NCBI GenBank assembly: GCA_016786565.1
Contig: JAEUVY010000082.1
Span: 1-50,395, forward strand
Origin: Flavipsychrobacter sp.
GTDB lineage: Bacteria; Bacteroidota; Bacteroidia; Chitinophagales; Chitinophagaceae
Length of the DNA stretch: 50,395 nt
Direction: 5' to 3'
Under the pieces are notes generated by a model. The model saw only the letters and a list, made by a program, of their open reading frames with translations. It searched no databases and had not been told where the DNA came from. How positions within the stretch are numbered: position 1 is the first letter of the stretch; every line of letters starts with the position of its first letter. Positions 44,616 through 50,395 of this stretch are shown in pieces. The translations under genes and the position numbers were made by a program.

Positions 44616-44713
44616 ACATGTTGTCATAAACGTGCCCCGCACCGGAGCAGGTAACAACATGTCTTTATAAAAAGCTTTTGTACCCTCCGGCATCCCCGGA
44701 GGGTATTTTTTTT
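44616..44713 (+). ncRNA. Structured leader or small RNA with terminator, family unknown
   Basis: ACATGTTGT (44616-44624) and ACAACATGT (44654-44662) make a perfect 9-bp stem around a GC-rich loop. A terminator follows (TACCCTCCGG 44681-44690 with CCGGAGGGTA 44696-44705, then eight T). CCGGAG in the first loop (44642-44647) can pair with CTCCGG of the terminator, an antiterminator-like alternative. It could be an sRNA or a riboswitch-like leader; it matches no family I recognise. Confidence 0.5.
44681..44713 (+). terminator. Intrinsic terminator 1
   Basis: Perfect 10-bp GC-rich stem, 5-base loop, eight T (44706-44713). Confidence 0.9.
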
Positions 44714-44733
44714 CGATCAACACAACAACAAAC

Positions 44734-44826
44734 ATGATAACAGTAGTCAACATAAAGAAGCAGAAACAGACCGCAGCCATCCATCATTGCTGCTGTAAAC
44801 CTGCATGCTCAAAGGCGCGATGTTGA
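44734..44826 (+). CDS. Cysteine-rich leader peptide, 30 residues
   Basis: ATG 44734 to TGA 44826. The C-terminal half reads Ile-His-His-Cys-Cys-Cys-Lys-Pro-Ala-Cys-Ser-Lys-Ala-Arg-Cys-stop: six Cys in 30 codons counting Cys19-21, 25 and 30 plus none elsewhere gives five, all in the last 12 residues. The mRNA segment GTCAACAT (44746-44753) pairs with ATGTTGAC (44820-44827) at the stop, and a terminator follows 29 bases later. This is the layout of an amino-acid attenuator for cysteine. It precedes a peroxiredoxin/DUF4395 operon. Too short for standard ORF calling. Confidence 0.6.
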   Translation: MITVVNIKKQKQTAAIHHCCCKPACSKARC

Positions 44827-44855
44827 CTGTCTCTTATGACATACCTGTTACATCA

Positions 44856-44889
44856 ATGCCCTTTGAGCTCCCGCTTAAAGGGCATTTTT
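44856..44889 (+). terminator. Intrinsic terminator 2, probable attenuator
   Basis: ATGCCCTTTGAGC pairs with GCTTAAAGGGCAT (13 bp with one G-U) around a TCCC loop, then TTTT. It stands 39 bp before the hotdog gene start, so it must be read through for the operon to be expressed. GATGT (44819-44823) with ACATC (44850-44854) offers an alternative stem just before it. Confidence 0.85.
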
Positions 44890-44927
44890 AATTTTCTCTT
44901 TTACCATTTCAAAAAACAACAAACAAC

Positions 44928-45281
44928 ATGAGATACATAAATAACACCCGCCTGTCCGATCAGTTCACCGTAAACAAAAAAGACGTCAACACACTCGGCA
45001 AACTCACTACCTGCAAGATACTCTCCGAGATCACCGCCCAGTCCGATCAAGCCATTCTGCTCACCTTCGGCGACCTCGGCTTTTACCGTTCACTCGCATC
45101 ATCCTACTCCATCGATTTCCTGCACCCGGCACGCCGTGGCGAAACGGTAGCAATAGAAACTTCTATCAATTTCACGCCCGGCAAAGCGGTGCAGCTCACC
45201 ATAGAAATGCGCACCATAGGCCGCAAGACCCGCCCCGTAGCCACAGGCCGGTTCACCTTTACCAATGTAGCCGCCGCCTGA
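44928..45281 (+). CDS. Hotdog-fold thioesterase-like protein
   Basis: 117 residues. The strand pattern Ser-Ile-Asp-Phe-Leu-His-Pro-Ala-Arg-Arg-Gly-Glu-Thr-Val and the closing Ala-Thr-Gly-Arg-Phe-Thr-Phe match hotdog-fold acyl-CoA thioesterases. The catalytic residues are not clear. It is first in the operon behind the cysteine leader, followed by peroxiredoxin after 46 bp. A true thioesterase appears at the operon end (46505). Confidence 0.65.
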   Translation: MRYINNTRLSDQFTVNKKDVNTLGKLTTCKILSEITAQSDQAILLTFGDLGFYRSLASSYSIDFLHPARRGETVAIETSINFTPGKAVQLTIEMRTIGRKTRPVATGRFTFTNVAAA

Positions 45282-45327
45282 CAACAGACACATAAACACA
45301 TACATTTAACCTAAAAAACAGAACAAT

Positions 45328-45969
45328 ATGTCACTAAAACTCGGAGATATCGCTCCAAACTTCATCGCCGAAACCACTATCGGCTCCATCGACTTTTACG
45401 AATACCTGGGTAACAGCTGGGGCATTCTCTTCTCGCACCCTGCCGACTTCACGCCGGTGTGCACCACCGAACTGGGCCGTACAGCCAAGCTAAAGGACGA
45501 ATTCGCCCGCCGCAATACCCGTGTACTTGCGGTAAGTGTCGACCCGCTCGACAAACACAAGCAATGGATCGCAGATATAAATGAGACACAGAACACCCAG
45601 GTCGACTTCCCCATCATCGACGACGAAGACCGTGTCGTGGCCGACCTCTACGATATGATCCACCCCAATGCGTCGGCAACGGCTACCGTCCGCTCACTTT
45701 TCATTATTGGCCCCGACAAAAAAGTAAAACTCACCATCACCTATCCTGCTTCCACCGGCCGCAACTTCACCGAAGTGCTGCGTGTGCTGGATTCGCTGCA
45801 ACTGGCCGAAAAATTTGCCATTGCCACACCTGCCGACTGGCAACCTGGCCAGGACGTGATCGTAGCCCTTTCCGTACCTACCAGCGAAGCCGAAACGCGC
45901 TTCCCTGCCGGCGTGCGCATCATAAAACCTTATCTCCGCTACACACCACAACCCAAACCCAACAATTAA
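45328..45969 (+). CDS. 1-Cys peroxiredoxin (Prx6 type)
   Basis: 213 residues. The peroxidatic site is Ser-His37-Pro-Ala-Asp-Phe-Thr-Pro-Val-Cys45-Thr-Thr-Glu-Leu-Gly, and Val-Ser-Val-Asp follows; there is no second Cys anywhere, so it is a 1-Cys enzyme needing an external thiol. The C-terminal arm (from about 165) is the Prx6 dimer extension. It reduces peroxides. Placement behind a Cys-rich leader suggests link to thiol supply. Confidence 0.94.
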   Translation: MSLKLGDIAPNFIAETTIGSIDFYEYLGNSWGILFSHPADFTPVCTTELGRTAKLKDEFARRNTRVLAVSVDPLDKHKQWIADINETQNTQVDFPIIDDEDRVVADLYDMIHPNASATATVRSLFIIGPDKKVKLTITYPASTGRNFTEVLRVLDSLQLAEKFAIATPADWQPGQDVIVALSVPTSEAETRFPAGVRIIKPYLRYTPQPKPNN

Positions 45970-45987
45970 CAGCCCCTTTCCTGCATT

Positions 45988-46467
45988 ATGAACTACTACA
46001 ACAATAACAACAACAGTATGAACAACGACCAATTCAAAAGATACTATACCGACAAGATCACCGTCCGCCTCACCGCGCTCTTTGTATTCCTCACCTGCGC
46101 CCTTGCCATGGCCACTCACAGCTATTGGCTTGCATGGCTGCTGGCTGCCGACTTCGCCCTGCGTGCGTTCACCTACTTCCCCTCACCGGTGGGGCTGGTG
46201 ACAAAAGCAGTACGCAGTGTTTTTCCATGGAAACAGCAACCCGTTTTCGCGGCTCCTAAAAAATTCGCCGCCGGCATAGGGTTCGTCATGGCGCTCACTC
46301 TGTCGGCTCTGCTTTTCTTCTCAGCAACCATCGCGGCATATAGTGTCGGCATCATCCTGCTCACATGCGCCCTGCTCGAGGCCGCTTTCAGCATCTGTGT
46401 CGGCTGCTATGTCTATGACCTCGTGGTGGCCCCGCTGGCCAACAAACGCAATGCCTCAAACTACTGA
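45988..46467 (+). CDS. DUF4395 membrane protein
   Basis: 159 residues. An Asn/Tyr-rich N-terminus is followed by about four hydrophobic helices with Phe-Pro-Ser-Pro-Val, Phe-Ala-Ala-Pro-Lys-Lys-Phe-Ala-Ala-Gly-Ile-Gly and Ile-Cys-Val-Gly-Cys-Tyr-Val-Tyr at the end, the DUF4395 signature. This family often accompanies thiol/sulfur genes; function unknown. The Cys-Val-Gly-Cys at the membrane end could be redox-active. Start could also be the Met at 46018. Confidence 0.85.
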   Translation: MNYYNNNNNSMNNDQFKRYYTDKITVRLTALFVFLTCALAMATHSYWLAWLLAADFALRAFTYFPSPVGLVTKAVRSVFPWKQQPVFAAPKKFAAGIGFVMALTLSALLFFSATIAAYSVGIILLTCALLEAAFSICVGCYVYDLVVAPLANKRNASNY

Positions 46468-46504
46468 CCCACCATTTAAAACAACACAATAAAAACAGAA
46501 CAAA

Positions 46505-46912
46505 ATGAAACTGATAAGCAGAAAAATATGCATGGCACGCGACATAGGTGTGCACAACAATCTCTTTGGCGGCACACTCATGGAGTGGATCGATGAAGCC
46601 GCCGCGGCCTATGCAACCGAATATTGCTACACGCCCAACATGGTGACGCTGCGTGTTGGCGAGCTGCTTTTTAAAAAACCCGTAAAGACCGGCAATCACA
46701 TCCGCATTTACGGCGAGGTGGTATCCCTCGGCAACACAAGCATCACGCTTAAGATAGAGGTGCGCAAATACAACCTGTACAGCGGCGAAGAAGCCGTTGT
46801 CTGCACCACCAACATGACCTTTGTGCGCATAGACGACGACGGATCACCCACACCCATCGGCGCCACTGTACGCAGGGCGCATAAAGAATTGATGGCCGCA
46901 CTGGAAAACTAA
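46505..46912 (+). CDS. Acyl-CoA thioesterase (hotdog, YciA/BACH-like)
   Basis: 135 residues. His-Asn-Asn-Leu-Phe-Gly-Gly-Thr-Leu-Met-Glu-Trp-Ile-Asp-Glu-Ala-Ala is the family active-site segment with Asn18 and Asp29-type residues; Leu-Arg-Val-Gly-Glu-Leu-Leu-Phe-Lys-Lys-Pro-Val follows. It hydrolyses acyl-CoA. Last gene of the operon; a long hairpin follows. Confidence 0.9.
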   Translation: MKLISRKICMARDIGVHNNLFGGTLMEWIDEAAAAYATEYCYTPNMVTLRVGELLFKKPVKTGNHIRIYGEVVSLGNTSITLKIEVRKYNLYSGEEAVVCTTNMTFVRIDDDGSPTPIGATVRRAHKELMAALEN

Positions 46913-46913
46913 A

Positions 46914-46947
46914 CAATAGCGGCAGCGGCATACCGCTGCCGCTATTG
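46914..46947. terminator. Perfect 15-bp hairpin after the thioesterase gene
   Basis: CAATAGCGGCAGCGG (46914-46928) pairs with its exact complement (46933-46947) around CATA. No T-tract follows, so it may act as a Rho-independent-like block, an mRNA 3' stabiliser or a bidirectional stop. Confidence 0.7.
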
Positions 46948-46980
46948 CATATCTGTGGTCTCAGGCGTAACTTCGTTCAC

Positions 46981-47562
46981 ATGGACCCGCACAACGCAGC
47001 ACTACTACGTTTGTTTGCCCGCTATGCCACACTATCGGTGAGCGCGCAGGCTGCTATTACCCATGCTGCTGAATACTTCTCGTGCCGTCCCAACGACATC
47101 ATTTTCAAAGAAGGCAAACGCGACGACCACGAATACTTCTTGCTCGAAGGCATTGCCGGGCGGGGCGTCACAAACGATGAAGGCGACACCATCACCACCG
47201 GCATCTATGCCGCACCGGTTGTAGTGATACCACATTTTGCACGCACCGCCCGCAACACCGCCATCATGACAATGCAAGCACTTACCCCCTGTGTGTTTGG
47301 TCGCATTCCGGTGTCCGTCTTCGATCAGCTACGCCTCTCGTACACCGACATTGGCCTCGTGGGTCAGCAGGTCGTCAACAACGAACTGGCCGACAGCATC
47401 GCTGCCGAGACCACGTTCCGCAGCAGCACCGCCAAACAACGCCTGCAACAACTGCGGGAACGCCTGCCGGATATTGAATCGCTTATCCCACACCACGTCA
47501 TTGCTTCCTACCTCGGCATTACACCGGTTTCCTTCAGCCGCCTTCGTGCCGACCACATCTGA
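46981..47562 (+). CDS. Crp/Fnr-family transcriptional regulator
   Basis: 193 residues from ATG 46981 (a weaker in-frame ATG at 46945 lies inside the preceding hairpin). The N-terminal cyclic-nucleotide-binding-like domain has Ile-Ile-Phe-Lys-Glu-Gly-Lys-Arg; the C-terminal winged helix has Ile-Pro-His-His-Val-Ile-Ala-Ser-Tyr-Leu-Gly-Ile-Thr-Pro-Val-Ser-Phe-Ser-Arg-Leu-Arg. No Fe-S cysteine cluster, so not an Fnr-type oxygen sensor. It may act on the next gene through the palindrome at 47572. Confidence 0.85.
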   Translation: MDPHNAALLRLFARYATLSVSAQAAITHAAEYFSCRPNDIIFKEGKRDDHEYFLLEGIAGRGVTNDEGDTITTGIYAAPVVVIPHFARTARNTAIMTMQALTPCVFGRIPVSVFDQLRLSYTDIGLVGQQVVNNELADSIAAETTFRSSTAKQRLQQLRERLPDIESLIPHHVIASYLGITPVSFSRLRADHI

Positions 47563-47571
47563 CCCGTCCGC

Positions 47572-47587
47572 GTTATCAAATGATAAC
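47572..47587. promoter_or_regulatory. GTTATCA-AA-TGATAAC palindrome, candidate Crp/Fnr site
   Basis: Two perfect 7-bp half-sites separated by AA. The next promoter-like CAacTTTG ends at 47616; a start point near 47621 places the palindrome centre at about -42, the class II activator position of Crp/Fnr proteins. Confidence 0.5.
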
Positions 47588-47631
47588 AGATGTGCCGTTT
47601 GCCAAAGCCAACTTTGCGCAAAAAAACGTCT

Positions 47632-48693
47632 ATGTCCATTCAAACACAGCACACTTCACGGCTACTTTTTAAAGAAGTATCTGCCCACAGAACACCCGGC
47701 GCCATCTATATCCACTTCAACCGGTCGGGCATTACAGAGCAGCATTGCGCGGGCATGGCCAATGTCGCCGCCGGAACACCTGTCAATACCCACCTCACGG
47801 CAAGCGTGTTTTCTATTACCAAGATAGCCACCGCCATAGCCATACTGCAACTGGAACAGGCAGGCAGGCTTTTCATTCACGAGCCCATCAGCGACTACCT
47901 GCCCGAACTGATGTTGCCCGGCGACATTACCATTCACCACTTGCTCACGCATACTTCAGGATTGGGCAACCCGTTGCCACTCAACTGGACACACCTTCCT
48001 CAGAACCACGCCAACTTCGACAGCCGCCGGTTCTTCTGCCCCATTATTCAAAAAGCTATGCGCCGTCGCCATCCGCCCGGCAAGCAATTCCTATACTCCA
48101 ACCTCGGCTACATCCTCTTGGGTTTCCTCATAGAGCGGGTCACCGGCAAGCGCTACGAAGAGGTAGTAGAGCAAAAGGTACTGGCAGGCCTTGCCAATAC
48201 TTCCTTCACTGCCCCCCACGCAAACAATATTACCGGCTATCATCGTCACTGTTCGCTTTCATCGGCTCTCCTTTCTCTGCTCATTGACAAGAATAAAATG
48301 ATGGGCGCACATACCGGCATATGGCAACCGTTCGTACCTCATTACCTCAATGGTGCAGCCTACGGCGGTCTCTTCACAAGCGCGGCAGATCTGGCAACCC
48401 TTGGCCGGAACATTCTGAACGGAGTTCTGCTTTCCGATACCGCCACCAATAAGATGTTCACCGAGAACCGTACCATCAGCGGGGCCGCTACTGGCATGTG
48501 CCTCGGCTGGTTCACCGGCCGGCTGAATGGTCATACCTATTTCCATCATGCCGGCGGCGGTGGCGGCTACTATGCCGAGTTCCGCCTCTACCCCGCAGCC
48601 GGCTGCGGTAGCGTACTATTCTATAACCGTTCGGGGTTTACAGATCAACGCGAACTGGATCGTTGTGACCAATATCACCTCCCTTCGTCGTGA
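47632..48693 (+). CDS. Serine hydrolase, class C beta-lactamase-like
   Basis: 353 residues from ATG 47632; a longer frame from 47590 would cover the promoter region and is rejected. The SxxK motif is Ser61-Ile-Thr-Lys64, the second is Tyr155-Ser-Asn, the third is His-His-Ala-Gly-Gly-Gly-Gly-Gly near the end. No signal peptide is obvious, so it may be cytoplasmic. Members are esterases, DD-peptidases or peptidases; true beta-lactamase is not implied. A Crp/Fnr-type palindrome precedes it. Confidence 0.85.
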   Translation: MSIQTQHTSRLLFKEVSAHRTPGAIYIHFNRSGITEQHCAGMANVAAGTPVNTHLTASVFSITKIATAIAILQLEQAGRLFIHEPISDYLPELMLPGDITIHHLLTHTSGLGNPLPLNWTHLPQNHANFDSRRFFCPIIQKAMRRRHPPGKQFLYSNLGYILLGFLIERVTGKRYEEVVEQKVLAGLANTSFTAPHANNITGYHRHCSLSSALLSLLIDKNKMMGAHTGIWQPFVPHYLNGAAYGGLFTSAADLATLGRNILNGVLLSDTATNKMFTENRTISGAATGMCLGWFTGRLNGHTYFHHAGGGGGYYAEFRLYPAAGCGSVLFYNRSGFTDQRELDRCDQYHLPSS

Positions 48694-48804
48694 TATATGA
48701 TTATTATACTACAGCATATACTATCTTGTCACTATCTTTCATTACAGAAAACGGTATTACGCTGCCCTGTAAGATTGCTATGTAGAAAAGCAATACAGTG
48801 TTAG

Positions 48805-48822
48805 ATGTGATGTGGGTCACAT
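48805..48822. promoter_or_regulatory. CRP-consensus site ATGTGA-N6-TCACAT
   Basis: ATGTGA (48805-48810) and TCACAT (48817-48822) are perfect inverted half-sites with six bases between, equal to the E. coli CRP consensus core TGTGA-N6-TCACA. No gene clearly starts next to it on either strand. Confidence 0.4.
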
Positions 48823-49021
48823 AAAGATATAGTTTTATGTTCACTTGTTCAAAAAATCTCCGACTGCTATGTGCGATCATGCCGCAAGTAATTGTATGAG
48901 CAAGGAAAGAGGTACGTATACTTATAAATGTAGTTTGCTACAATCCTAGTTTTGCGTTTTCCTCTTTTAGGTTCTGAGATGCATTTGTACAAAGTGAACT
49001 GTTTGTATTTATTTTTATAGT

Positions 49022-49078
49022 GCTGTAAGAAACGGAAACGGGCTCTGCTGAGGAGCAACCTGTCAGGGATATTACAGC
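49022..49078. ncRNA. Structured element at the 3' side of the IS110 gene
   Basis: GCTGTAA (49022-49028) and TTACAGC (49072-49078) form a 7-bp stem enclosing GCTC/GAGC. It lies just past the recombinase stop, where IS1111-type elements keep their non-coding RNA. Evidence is structural only. Confidence 0.3.
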
Positions 49079-49090
49079 CGCATATGCATA

Positions 49091-50284
49091 TCAACCCGGC
49101 AATAGAGTTCTGTTGCCGGGTTGTTTGTTTTTATGCTGTTGCGCAATACCTGAAGAAAACCTTTTTTCGTCCTGATCATGTTTTGTGTCGGTGTTTTTGT
49201 GTTGGATGTTTTGCATAACGTCTGTATTGAATGGTTTCTGAGAAGTTGCCACCCCTTTTGCTATCATTGCTAGTTTTCTGGCCACTTTGACAATAGCAGC
49301 TTTAGGATTTCGTACCGCATGCTTACTGTAATATGCAAATAATGGCGGGCATCGTTTTATGGCAGTCCAGGAAGCCTCTACAAGCAATGGCCTCAAGTGC
49401 CTGTTGCAGCGCGGTTGCATTCCTTTAGTCTGTTTGGTGTCACCAGAAGAGTGTTCCCATGGGCAAAGACCGAGGTAGCTGGCATATTGATCCGGGTCAT
49501 TAAACCGACTAAAATCTCCTATTTCCGCAATCAACCCCATAGCGGTAACCGCACCGATTCCCGGCACAGACAAAAGACACTCAAAAACACGGGCGTGCTC
49601 TGTTTGTATTTGCTCCCGCAACATCTTTGTTATCTGGTAAAGTTGCTTACGCTGGTATTTGAGTTCCTCTAAATGCTGTTTTAGTGCGATGGTACCTGCG
49701 CTACTAGCCAACTCAAGGTTGTCGAGCCACTGCAAAGCTTTCATGGACAAGTATTCCTTTTTGCCAATATGCTCGGGCAACTCTATACTGAAGAACATTA
49801 AAAAACTTTTTAGCCTGTTGTTAACCTGTGTAACGTCTCTGACTTTTGCCTCCCTGAGCCGGAACAAACTACGTAGTTCCTGCTGCTCCCGTGTTAAGAC
49901 ATGAATGCCTTTGAGGTCCCCTTTTTCTAAACGCTCAGAAAGAAATCGACTGTCGTGTACATCGGTCTTGTTCTTCTTTTGCTTGTCTGTGGCCGGTATA
50001 TCAGCAGCATGAATAACAATGTTCCTTATTCCATGTTTGCAAAGCAATTCATGGGTAGTTGTGCCACAAAATCCGGCTTCATACACGGAAAAATATTGAC
50101 CACCCGGAAAATTCTTTGTCAGATATGCTTTCAAGTTAGCTACACTTGGCGGCTGAACAAAACGTGCTACCTCTATTCCCATACTCCTGACAGTAACTGC
50201 CCAAGACTTTTTATGCACATCAAGACCGATATAAAAGCGTTGCCCTTTAAAGTCGGTGAAATTGTTGAAATTTGATACTGGCAT
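49091..50284 (-). CDS. IS110-family DEDD recombinase
   Basis: 397 residues from ATG 50284, which starts close to the RuvC-like domain (Ile-Gly-Leu-Asp-Val-His-Lys-Lys). Acidic residues follow in Val-Tyr-Glu-Ala-Gly-Phe and Lys-Thr-Asp-Val-His-Asp. The C-terminal Transposase_20 part has Leu-Ser-Val-Pro-Gly-Ile-Gly-Ala-Val-Thr-Ala and Tyr-Leu-Gly-Leu-Cys-Pro with Ser-Ser-Gly-Asp-Thr-Lys, including the catalytic serine region. Full length, apparently intact. The last codons form a hairpin (AACCCGGCAA/TTGCCGGGTT). IS110 enzymes recombine DNA guided by a bridge RNA. Confidence 0.93.
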   Translation of the reverse strand: MPVSNFNNFTDFKGQRFYIGLDVHKKSWAVTVRSMGIEVARFVQPPSVANLKAYLTKNFPGGQYFSVYEAGFCGTTTHELLCKHGIRNIVIHAADIPATDKQKKNKTDVHDSRFLSERLEKGDLKGIHVLTREQQELRSLFRLREAKVRDVTQVNNRLKSFLMFFSIELPEHIGKKEYLSMKALQWLDNLELASSAGTIALKQHLEELKYQRKQLYQITKMLREQIQTEHARVFECLLSVPGIGAVTAMGLIAEIGDFSRFNDPDQYASYLGLCPWEHSSGDTKQTKGMQPRCNRHLRPLLVEASWTAIKRCPPLFAYYSKHAVRNPKAAIVKVARKLAMIAKGVATSQKPFNTDVMQNIQHKNTDTKHDQDEKRFSSGIAQQHKNKQPGNRTLLPG

Positions 50285-50374
50285 AGTGCAGATTTTAACG
50301 TTAATAATTGGCGACTCAGATCGCATCTAATTAAAATTGCAGCACTTTTTCGGTGACTGCTCACTGCACTATGC
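50281..50374 (-). ncRNA. Candidate bridge RNA or 5' leader of the IS110 gene
   Basis: GCATAGTGCAG (50281-50291) and CTGCACTATGC (50364-50374) are perfect 11-bp inverted arms. Inside are GCGA-6-TCGC and a hairpin GCAGCAC/GTG-A-CTGC. The recombinase ATG (50282-50284) lies in one arm, so the fold would hide the start codon. IS110-group bridge RNAs come from this 5' region. Confidence 0.5.
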
Positions 50375-50395
50375 TTTTCTTACATAATTACTTAT

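Larger units (their letters stand above)
44391..44927. other. Long non-coding stretch holding two leader-type RNAs
   Basis: No large gene. It contains a Bacteroidota -7 box, a structured RNA with its own terminator, then a cysteine-rich leader ORF with a second terminator, all on the plus strand before the hotdog-peroxiredoxin operon; each is listed separately. The minus-strand 77-codon frame at 44547-44780 is judged a shadow. Confidence 0.6.
48694..49090. other. AT-rich gene-free flank of the IS110 recombinase
   Basis: No credible ORF. It contains a perfect CRP-type box (48805-48822) and, near the recombinase 3' end, a structured element (49022-49078). The left boundary of the insertion is not visible. 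Confidence 0.5.
49091..50395 (-). mobile_element. IS110-family insertion sequence, right end beyond window
   Basis: It consists of one recombinase gene plus a structured 5' non-coding region (50281-50374). IS110 elements lack terminal inverted repeats, so the exact ends cannot be placed; part of the left flank up to about 49022 may belong to it. Confidence 0.6.

Noticed and set aside
44547..44780. 77-codon minus-strand frame with hydrophobic start
   Set aside because: It runs antisense through two terminator/leader structures and has no homology signal.
47590..47631. Longer N-terminus for the serine hydrolase
   Set aside because: It would cover the promoter-like CAacTTTG and adds no signal peptide or motif.
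48867..49094. 75-codon minus-strand frame after the IS110 gene
   Set aside because: Low-complexity Lys/Tyr/Cys composition in AT-rich DNA; more likely non-coding end of the element.

Overview
The window reads as a chromosomal segment of a Bacteroidota bacterium, most likely a Chitinophagaceae/Chitinophagales-type organism. Reasons: a T9SS C-terminal sorting domain, a CarboxypepD_reg/TonB-type outer-membrane receptor, an AOTCase/SOTCase-type arginine operon, Bacteroidota promoters (-7 element TAnnTTTG), few Shine-Dalgarno sites, many lipoproteins and a TMTC-like TPR membrane protein. No rRNA, tRNA or CRISPR array was seen.

Layout. 1-4320: a truncated lipoprotein, a decayed 3' fragment of an rluA-like gene, and an HxlR regulator divergent from a run of PfpI/DJ-1, VOC, outer-membrane, bestrophin and NAD(P)-binding genes. 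4338-6038: an RluA-type pseudouridine synthase. 6173-14602: a complete arginine operon (GNAT, argG, argC, argD, argF', argB, argE, argH) behind a long leader that carries a possible Arg-containing leader ORF; residue 90 of ArgF' is Val, which points to succinylated intermediates. 15201-20630: a copper-resistance cluster (CopA ATPase, HMA chaperone, DUF3347, multicopper oxidase with a barrel-like tail). 20752-23713: a T9SS-secreted protein and an AT-rich orphan. 23833-25288: U32 peptidase-like tRNA/rRNA hydroxylase plus ferredoxin. 25296-29920: YfhO-like protein, NlpC/P60 hydrolase, hemerythrin, lipoprotein. 30712-32246 (minus strand): acpP-fabF-rnc. 32416-37823: two YD-repeat secreted proteins, a membrane protein, RlmN and a TMTC-like TPR protein.

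37977-39302 holds an IS200-like REP-associated tyrosine transposase (RAYT) followed by a dense array of 13 REP-like palindromes in a 249-254 bp unit present three times. Next come a TonB-type receptor, a cytochrome-like lipoprotein, a lipocalin and a rubrerythrin-VIT1 iron exporter.

44556-46912: two successive terminator-ended leader RNAs. The second encodes a 30-residue cysteine-rich peptide (6 Cys, including Cys-Cys-Cys and a Cys just before the stop) that is too short for usual ORF calling. They precede a hotdog protein, 1-Cys peroxiredoxin, DUF4395 protein and acyl-CoA thioesterase: a good candidate for cysteine-responsive attenuation of a thiol/redox operon. The right end carries a Crp/Fnr regulator with a palindrome at about -42 of the next gene (a serine hydrolase), and an IS110-family recombinase whose start codon lies in the 3' arm of an 11-bp inverted repeat that encloses two further hairpins, a bridge-RNA candidate.
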